In this document: one piece after another, positions 60,301-64,000 of the stretch
Position numbering within the stretch: position 1 is the stretch's first letter
Layout: every line of letters begins with the position of its first letter
Source of the DNA: Beroe forskalii
Lineage: Eukaryota; Ctenophora; Nuda; Beroida; Beroidae
Direction: 5' to 3'
Length of the DNA: 64,000 bases
Assembly: GCA_011033025.1 (NCBI GenBank)
Contig: WFMF01000354.1
Location: 62,001 to 126,000 of the forward strand
Position numbers and translations under genes: made by a program
Notes under the pieces: model-generated
The model's input: the letters and a program-made list of their open reading frames with translations, nothing else
The model's database searches: none
What the model was told of the DNA's origin: nothing

Positions 60301-61084
60301 GATTTAGAGTATATGTTTGTTCACAAGTCACATATAAACTCGATGATTGCGATTCGTTTGCGCCCAAAACGAAGTCTCTACGATTTTCGTAGGCTGAAAA
60401 ATAGCCAAAACACGCATTTTTGGGCCTTAAAAATGGTTATATCAAGAAATAAAAAGCAAAAAATCCAAAATTGGCTCCGGGAAGTTGAACAGCATGAAAT
60501 TTTACATCAAATGAAGTATATTGAGTTCTCGGTGGGAAATTATTCATTGTGGGATGATGAAATATTGTGTACAATTACAGCAAAATGTTAAATTTTGCCA
60601 CTTATTTGATAACTATATATCACAGAAACTATTTGCGGCCAGTCAACCATAGGCGCAACTGCTCATGGCATCCAGTAACTTGTTAATTACCGGTAACATG
60701 TCACATGTACACATCTTTTATTCGAGAAATGGATGACATATAGATTGTACAACATGTCAGATAATGTGAGGGAGGTAATGACTTGAGGAGTTTATCAATC
60801 ATCATAATGAAACTACATACAAATCAATCCATAACTCACGTGATTACAATTGTCACGTGATTTCAAATGGGCATCACGGTTTATTAATTTGGGGTGCATT
60901 TAGTGCACTTGAAGAATTGAGTAACAATGCTGATAATGGTAGCTGATGATTAACATATTATAAAAACAAATCAATGAAAACTAACTAAACAAACTAACCC
61001 TGTTGACTGTCTCGATTCCTTGGTGTTCCAAAGCGTCTGTGATATCGTAGAACATGTCTTGCGAGATGACATTGCACACAACAC
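42165..61084 (-). CDS. FHOD: FHOD-family formin (15 exons, 5' end outside the window)
   Basis: Formins of this family nucleate, cap and bundle actin filaments and act in stress fibres and muscle. I assembled 15 exons from splice sites and homology to mammalian FHOD1; all phases agree and give 2960 coding bases (985 residues plus stop). Order: end of the DID/FH3 domain (DMFYDITDALEHQGIE; compare FHOD1 DSFYDVTDALEQQGME), charged linker, FH1 polyproline (about residues 336-456), FH2 (about 470-860, with VRVFWNKV, PTEEEKNQI, LANPDIPLG, IGNFL and KVADIKDTVKKQTL), and a DAD-like tail ending RKSLRRTLKSGITEEDM. The N-terminal GBD and most of the DID lie beyond 61084. FHOD1 has GNFLNG where this protein has GNFLRQ. 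The conserved FH2 lysine in DIKDT is present, so the domain looks active. Confidence 0.95.
42575..42758 (-). CDS. FHOD: FHOD exon n: post-FH2 basic segment
   Basis: It starts ERRKTRGIKITD (FHOD1: ERNKTRGRMITE), then a run rich in Asn and Ser (NNTNTSSSNLNSNNNN), and ends KSKTGN with donor GTAAGT. Confidence 0.9.
43001..43109 (-). CDS. FHOD: FHOD exon m: end of FH2
   Basis: It encodes FIPPDEFCRTISEFALEYRT and AVIQEQAKLKKMK. FHOD1 has FCHTLREFALEYRT. Donor GTGAGA. Confidence 0.93.
43160..43325. repeat. Short interspersed repeat in FHOD introns
   Basis: The sequence TTACGAAATTTCCGAGT, then CACGTACGTACAAATGG and CGTGTGGAAATT, recurs at 54590-54740 and partly at 45045-45135. GAAATTTCC near the start and GGAAATT near the end are inverted, so it is probably a MITE of about 165 bp. 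Confidence 0.65.
43444..43599 (-). CDS. FHOD: FHOD exon l: FH2
   Basis: The acceptor CTCTCCTCCATCAG fits the phase; the open frame continues upstream but is intronic. It encodes SKHTTSTNDVMMNQLTFLKH and INILRVVMRRVKNRYSALLL. Confidence 0.92.
43911..44023 (-). CDS. FHOD: FHOD exon k: FH2
   Basis: It encodes EIKHTHRIGRVSFDEVELTM and DRSWEDLRTI. Donor CAG/GTATAG leaves two bases of a split codon. Confidence 0.92.
44175..44312 (-). CDS. FHOD: FHOD exon j: FH2
   Basis: It encodes ESSDGFDISFLSKVADIKDT and VKKQTLIFHIANMMHE, 46 codons, phase 0. It contains the lysine-aspartate pair of the actin-binding surface. Confidence 0.95.
44462..44572 (-). CDS. FHOD: FHOD exon i: FH2
   Basis: It encodes VADYLMDLKECCTELQSCTT and LHLIISYLLEIGNFLRQ (37 codons, phase 0). 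The acceptor AAG at 44573-44575 is chosen over a CAG seven bases downstream because only it keeps phase. Confidence 0.93.
44770..44955 (-). CDS. FHOD: FHOD exon h: FH2
   Basis: It encodes SLAKLLPTEEEKNQILEAKL, ANPDIPLG and LNIWAFTIDFDALEDE. FHOD1 has PTEEERQKIEEAQLANPDIP and LQLWAFKLDYDSME at the same place. Confidence 0.95.
45253..46269 (-). CDS. FHOD: FHOD exon g: FH1 polyproline region and start of FH2
   Basis: A single 339-codon exon. An acidic start (LLEELEEEEEKNVFDP) is followed by about 120 residues of profilin-binding polyproline with PPSAPPVPGAPPAPP, PPPPP and PPPPGAPP blocks. FH2 then begins with LVRVFWNKVALN, IWVERPPVKIDYDQLTQLF and KHIKKAIMSMD. The opposite strand shows long Gly/Ala frames that are only the shadow of this composition. 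Confidence 0.95.
46448..46635 (-). CDS. FHOD: FHOD exon f: linker
   Basis: Acceptor TTTCTTTCAG, donor GTAAGT. It encodes GKKFEETVQANQKDH and SKLKNKIDVIKNMRKSEP, a charged, probably helical linker. Phases match both neighbours. Confidence 0.85.
47808..47954 (-). CDS. FHOD: FHOD exon e: proline start and basic helix
   Basis: It starts with two bases of a split codon, then PPPPPQKTDAARIAMIQERR and a strongly basic helix EKAEKRLRRRR. Donor GTGAGT. Its first bases and acceptor form part of the 53-bp minisatellite that lies upstream on the same strand. Confidence 0.85.
47925..48500 (-). repeat. 53-bp minisatellite carrying the 3' splice site of FHOD exon e, 11 copies
   Basis: Each unit on the minus strand has AAGGCACTGATTTCAG, then GTCCACCCCCGCC, then CCACAGAAGACGGAC. 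The copy at 47954 is the true exon start; ten more lie upstream in the intron with one to three differences. Units contain an in-frame TGA after the exon-like part, so use of an upstream acceptor would end the protein early. Confidence 0.92.
48501..48660. repeat. Single arm of the foldback family at 39173-40687
   Basis: It shares GCGCGCGCAATG, TTTGGACGGTCAC and AGACAGACAACAC with the right arm of that element. The other arm is absent. Confidence 0.5.
48912..49080 (-). repeat. 39-bp repeat carrying the 5' splice site of FHOD exon d, 5 copies
   Basis: Units read GGCAGAGATCATGAATT, then ATAACTTGGGTAAGG. The first three have a good donor (GTAGGT, GTAAGG, GTAAGG). The fourth lost it by change to GGAGGT, but a CAGGTAGGG shortly after restores one. 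The fifth has only GTTGAC. The unit length is a multiple of three. Confidence 0.9.
49070..49229 (-). CDS. FHOD: FHOD exon d: linker with repeated 5' splice site
   Basis: It starts TALQNINAHAAVKIRAP after acceptor TTTCTTCAG and runs to a donor GTAGGT at the end of the first copy of a 13-residue repeat (SKRAEIMDSNLGR type). Alternative donors at 49031, 48992 and 48944 have the same phase, so longer in-frame forms with one to three more repeats are possible. If none is used the frame stops at 48909-48911. Confidence 0.8.
49257..50409 (-). mobile_element. MULE DNA transposon in an FHOD intron, 1153 bp
   Basis: AACTTGAAG flanks both sides (49248-49256 and 50410-50418), the 9-bp duplication expected of MULEs. 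Both ends are built from GGACATTTGTCC and GACACGG words, themselves palindromic, over about 180 bases left and 110 bases right. The interior carries a broken transposase on the minus strand. Without it the host intron would be only about 174 bases. The exon starts 27 bases from the element, so the polypyrimidine tract comes from the host sequence plus the duplicated target. Confidence 0.85.
49490..50160 (-). pseudogene. MULE transposase, broken
   Basis: The N-terminal piece (50153-49917) has RDGTFSCDV, LPLFYGLLSGKTTTLYRN and SSILMDYLRA, the usual first catalytic Asp (DGTF), the PL.Y.LL..K strand and the second-Asp region of metazoan MULEs. A middle piece has SYFGSTRIGTST. The C-terminal piece (about 49570-49665) has SNIAEGWHYGFHP and KPTLWKFLDALKQ, matching the VEGWHN and P.IWKFI signature of the FLYWCH-linked MULE group. 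At least two frame changes and several stops separate these, and the N-terminal DNA-binding part is missing. Confidence 0.75.
50566..50670 (-). CDS. FHOD: FHOD exon c: acidic-to-basic linker
   Basis: The exon is 105 bases, phase 0. It starts VQLKAEDDENSDP, which continues the FHOD1 pattern ENALKLEDGD, and ends KKSRRSSIARDNG. A basic serine-rich site RRSS could be a kinase target. The upstream intron is nearly 7 kb. Confidence 0.85.
53619..53640. repeat. GTA/TAG microsatellite
   Basis: Seven uninterrupted AGT units. Confidence 0.9.
54143..54318. repeat. 12-bp minisatellite GGCAACATTACA
   Basis: About ten units of GGCAACATTACA or GGCAACATTTCA, with a doubled larger unit that includes GTTTACACTTACA. 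Frames through it are only repeat translation. Confidence 0.9.
54590..54740. repeat. Second copy of the intronic MITE-like repeat
   Basis: Same words in the same order as at 43160-43325 (CCGAAATTTCCGAG, CACGTACGTACAAATGG, GTGTGGAAATTTC). It lies in the 7-kb FHOD intron. Confidence 0.65.
55474..55541. ncRNA. Near-perfect 68-nt hairpin, possible microRNA precursor or tiny palindrome
   Basis: AAATTGTGTTTCAGCTGCTT with its continuation pairs over 27 bases with one mismatch to the segment ending at 55541, leaving a loop of 14 bases. Size and arm length fit a microRNA precursor; the almost perfect pairing also fits a small MITE. It lies inside an FHOD intron and either strand could fold. Expression is unknown. 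Confidence 0.35.
55894..56694. repeat. Dispersed 0.8-kb repeat, copy 1
   Basis: It starts AAAGTGGAACGCTCGAG and is almost identical over its whole length to 63185-64000, with a few small indels. It has no long frame and no inverted ends inside the visible part. The second copy runs off the window. Confidence 0.9.
56877..57400 (-). pseudogene. Coding relic of unknown origin, perhaps an AbfB-like domain
   Basis: One minus-strand frame stays open for about 175 codons apart from a single in-frame stop at 57069-57071. It contains DPANIKCVTKGSPLYFITD, LKAVNVPGHYIQCR and VKLLWYDQWYGRVDS. The words AVNVPGHYIQCR recall the VNYPGYYLRH repeat of AbfB-type beta-trefoil domains, but this is a weak match. 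It lies in the same orientation as FHOD but is not part of it. It may be the remains of a retrocopy or simply a chance frame. Confidence 0.3.
57649..57720 (-). CDS. FHOD: FHOD exon b: DID end
   Basis: The exon is 72 bases, phase 0 at both ends, with acceptor TTGTTGTTCAG and donor GTGAGT. It encodes DVLAANSSDSDVIEKIKLQI NAYN, the counterpart of VDLRTQLVLYENAL in FHOD1. Confidence 0.85.
57721..60998 (-). other. FHOD: FHOD intron between exons a and b
   Basis: It holds the foldback element at 59561-60616. Frames at 58099-58341 and 58746-59003 have no recognisable motif. The part 59100-59560 carries loose words (CTGAGTTATGGCCATT) like those of the foldback family. Confidence 0.6.
59561..60616. 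mobile_element. Foldback element, about 1056 bp, in an FHOD intron
   Basis: Arms of about 330 bases (59561 to about 59895, and about 60280-60616) begin ATAGTTATCAAATAAG and are inverted copies. The centre has units of about 155-172 bases with CCCAAAACGAAGTCTCTACG, TTCCTGGGC and CTGAGCATTTTAGAG. These words also appear in the arms of the 32975-37359 element. The 161-codon frame on the plus strand follows the repeats and has no protein motif. Confidence 0.8.
60999..61084 (-). CDS. FHOD: FHOD exon a: end of the DID domain
   Basis: Acceptor CGCAG at 61085-61089 and donor GTTAGT after AGG. It encodes VVCNVISQDMFYDITDALEH and QGIETVNR, matching the last helices of the FHOD DID. It starts with two bases of a split codon; the exon before it is not in the window or was not recognised. 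Confidence 0.9.
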
Positions 61085-62329
61085 CTGCGATGATAGAACA
61101 GAGATATATTTAGAGGTGTGACTTAACTTAGAATATAACTAAAAAACTCAACGAGATTTATCTTGCCGACTGCTTCTTCACGTGATATGTGATTTAACAT
61201 CTTCAAACCCCCCAAAATTTACAACAGATTTCATTCGAAATTCCCATCGGGGAAACTCCAGTTTAGAGGGGGATAATATTCAATAGTATTTTTTGTTTTT
61301 TTTTCGGGTTTTTTAGAAAAGTTCTATTGATCCTTTGCCCCGCCCCTCCTTAAATGTTGATTTTCCCATAAAAATTTTTTTTGGTTGTTGGAGGTTTTTT
61401 GGGGGTTTGAAAATTTTTTCAATTTCGCAACAGAAAATTTTAATATTCTTTCAAACTCAAAAATTCTGTTTAAATAAGGCTTAAAAAAGAGGTACCTTCA
61501 GTAGTAGACGGTGGAAGACATTTGAATTTTTGGGGCGAAAAATTTTGTTTTGAGGTACCAATTATGTCGGCATTTCCAAAAAAAATAACCGGTTATCAAT
61601 ATATTCATTGTTAGTTGCCCGGTGCAAACTTTCAAAGGGAAAAGGCCAAAAGTAAATTAAAAACCCCGGGTCTTTTTTTTCGCAAAATTTAAAAAATTTA
61701 AAATGCCCTGCTCTGCAAGGCAAGCCTGCTTTTGCAGGGCAAATCGGAAAAAAGTATCAGTAATAATACCGTCAATCATGAAAAAATTGTCGACAGATGT
61801 AAAATAAATCCCAGTGTGTGGACGAGGGAGTACTCCTTGAAGCCAGTGGTAGGGTTTTTCGTCACAGCCTCGTACTGTGTCTTGTAACCGAGATATACCA
61901 TATGAGCAACGTGATAGGATAGTGGCGCCGACCTCGCATCCACCTGTGGGTTTGTCGTCCTTACGTCCACCCTGGTTTTACGCTGCCGACCTTGCGTCCC
62001 CCTACCTCGTATCCGGTTCCCTCAAGTAGCAAGCAGCAGCTAAGGTATACCGGCATAAACCCCATTGGAACAAGCCGTGCTTTATACTATGAAAGGTGAC
62101 TCAAATATGATGGATTGAAACTCGGTGCTTCAGAAAGGTACATGAGTGAAGTTTGGTTCAGAAAGGTACCTATATTGATGGATGAAGTGAAATGATGGTT
62201 CACAAAATATCTATAGTGAAGTGGGTTGAAGTGGTGATTCAGAAAGGCACGGTCTATAGTGAGACTGCGATGAATATTATTCACGAAATTAACGAACGTG
62301 TCATCTGAAAGATAAATCGTTTATGAAAA
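61085..62329. other. Upstream FHOD intron or flank, nothing certain
   Basis: AT-rich, with T-rich low-complexity sequence at 61280-61700. The minus-strand frame 61776-61970 (GYKTQYEAVTKNPTTGFKEY) does not match the expected preceding DID exon. No further FHOD exon was recognised up to the window end. Confidence 0.4.
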
Positions 62330-63110
62330 ACGGGTAATCATGATCTGATGCATGTGGCTAAAAAGGGTTTTTCCATAAATCGAAAACGAAAGGGGAACGA
62401 CTTTCAAACCATGCTCTACCCCCATAATGTGCTCATTCTGCATACCTAGTGTACTTGTTGAGTTCTGTACGACGTTTAGTTTTCATTTATTACAAAAGGG
62501 CATTTTTGGTCATACGCGAAGGAATAAAAAGGGTTTTTGTCCATAACTCGAAAACGAAAGGAGGTACGGCTTTTGAAACTATGCTCTACCCCCATAATGT
62601 GCTCATTCTGCATACCCTAGTGTACTCGTTTAGTTCTGTACGACCTTCAGTTTTCATTTATTACAAAGGGGCATTTTTGGTCATATGCGAAGGAATAAAA
62701 AGGGGTTTTTCGTCCATAACTCGAAAAACGAGGTACGGCTTTGAAACTATGCTCTACCCCCATAATGTGCTCATTCTGCATACCCTAGTGTACTTGTTGA
62801 GTTCTGTACGACCTTCAGTTTTCATTTATTTCAAAGGGCATTTTTGGTCATACGGCGTAGGGATAAAAGGGTTTTTCGTCCATAACTCGAAAACGAAAGG
62901 GGGTACGACTTTAAAACTATGCCCGCCCCCATAATGTGCTCATTCTGCATAGTTTGGTGCAAGATTGGCTTCGTATCTCAATCAGAGGCTGAGATATTTC
63001 CAATCAAAGTTTTTGCCCCATTTAGGAAGAAAAGGGGTCCAAAAAAGGGGTTTCCCCAACTCAGAAGTTGGAGTGTTTTTTCTGGTGAATCTACGACCCA
63101 TAAGCGACCG
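62330..63110. repeat. Tandem module of about 170 bp, 4 copies, foldback-family related
   Basis: CGAAAACGAAAG (or its close variant) recurs at 62381, 62549, 62722 and 62888, each followed by CTATGCTCTACCCCCATAAT and GTGCTCATTCTGCAT. After the last unit the sequence GTATCTCAATCAGAGGCTGA matches the end region of the 2514-7216 element (GTATCTCATTCAGAAGCTGA). It looks like one arm of an element of the same superfamily; no opposite arm is visible. Confidence 0.7.
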
Positions 63111-63184
63111 AAAAACGTTCTCAAACCTACTATACTATTTACTTCACACTGGGTTACAGTTCGGGGCACATACAGCCCTTACTA

Positions 63185-64000
63185 AAAGTGGAACGCTCGA
63201 GAAACAGAGACAATGCACGAGACTTTCATTAGTGCACCGCACCCTTCAATAAACTCGAACTCAGCTCCGATTCCTTACTGCCCACAGGTATTACAAGTTT
63301 TAATGTCACTAATAAACGTAGAAATTGCACCACAACTAATGTACGAGAGAAGAATGAGTGACACTTCACACTTATTGGCAATCACTCTACCATAGACCAT
63401 AGTGCAGAGTGACTTTATATTCGACGTCCACAGCAATAAAACTGAAGCTTTTACTGGAATTTAAATCAATGATCATGAGCCATATATCATTTTGTAGGCT
63501 CTTGTTGGCAAAGGGCAAACCAATACAAACTTTAATCTTAATAGAACTATTTCCTCATTCCTCAACTATAGCACTTAAGCAGGCATACTTCACAACTGTC
63601 TACCGCGAGTAATGTATTAAAACTCAATAAAGCTCGTAGAGTAAACCAGCAGCTCACAATCTTAACACATCTTAACATAGATGAAACGTCATCGAGTATA
63701 CATTCATACACACGAAAACACACCTACATATTAGATAAGCAGCTAAGCAGTCTCATTCCTTGATTGGAGAATAAGAAATCATGAGCGATTGCACCCAATG
63801 GCCTATGATGATCGATGAGCCTCTAAAAACTCTACAAACTCTGGAACATTTCTTCAATTATGAGAAGCACGGAACAATGGCGGCACAGTGAAGGGGAGTA
63901 GTAAAGCAGTGGTCGACAATGTGTTTTTTCTAACTCCATCCCCACGGAGGGCTGATTAATTAATATCTAGCAGTAACGCTGCTTGATACACGCTCGAATG
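63185..64000. repeat. Dispersed 0.8-kb repeat, copy 2, reaching the window end
   Basis: Almost identical to 55894-56694, with small indels (for example an extra ACGAGAGAAGAATGAGTG near 63343). The high identity means recent duplication or recent transposition of a family without visible ends. Confidence 0.9.

Noticed and set aside
60106-60591. 161-codon plus-strand frame in the foldback element at 60 kb
   Set aside because: It is a translation of repeated units (FVHKSHIN/LIHKLQIN-type repeats) and the same DNA folds on itself; no protein family matches.
61776-61970. Candidate upstream FHOD exon
   Set aside because: The translation does not resemble the DID sequence expected before VVCNVISQDMFYD.

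Overview
The window is nuclear DNA of an invertebrate animal. It holds one spliced host gene with many introns on the minus strand and a large load of AT-rich transposon DNA, most of it inverted-repeat (foldback) elements nested in one another. The host gene encodes a formin of the FHOD family. The transposons are a CR1-like LINE whose ORF1 has a PHD-type finger, a metazoan MULE, and many MITEs. This mix suggests an early-branching or marine invertebrate such as a cnidarian, placozoan or sponge, but the sequence alone does not settle which. I see no rRNA, convincing tRNA, CRISPR or bacterial operon.

Layout. 1-9 kb: two short MITEs, then a 4.7-kb foldback element (2514-7216) split by a second transposon that still carries a broken protein gene, then two more inverted-repeat units. 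9.0-13.6 kb: a nearly full-length but decayed LINE on the minus strand. 15.5-19.5 kb: tandem repeats and an odd array built from two short words. 19515-37421: a giant composite with 83-bp inverted repeats at its ends that are identical base for base. Just inside the ends are inverted arrays of a 463-bp satellite (about 16 units left, 3 right). The core holds an inverted LTR-like pair, a LINE fragment and foldback MITEs. A second foldback element (32975-37359) has inserted into the right 83-bp repeat; the intact left repeat records the empty site, and a third insertion sits inside the second. 37.5-41 kb: a LINE 3' fragment and a nest of foldback elements with telomere-like TTAGGG runs.

42165-61084: the FHOD gene, 15 exons whose splice phases all agree, giving 985 residues plus stop; the 5' end lies beyond the window. 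It covers the end of the DID (FH3) domain, a linker, a long FH1 polyproline region, a complete FH2 domain and the DAD-like tail. One linker intron has a 39-bp repeat that multiplies the 5' splice site at one end and an 11-copy 53-bp minisatellite that multiplies the 3' splice site at the other. A MULE with a 9-bp target duplication fills the preceding intron and ends 18-27 bp from the next exon. The last introns hold a duplicated 0.8-kb repeat, a foldback element and a tandem-module element.

The two most unusual things are the satellite-bearing composite with perfect ends and the tandemly repeated splice sites in FHOD. A third is a module of about 170 bp shared by several otherwise different foldback elements (2.5, 33, 37 and 62 kb, probably also 18.8 and 60 kb), which looks like one modular superfamily.
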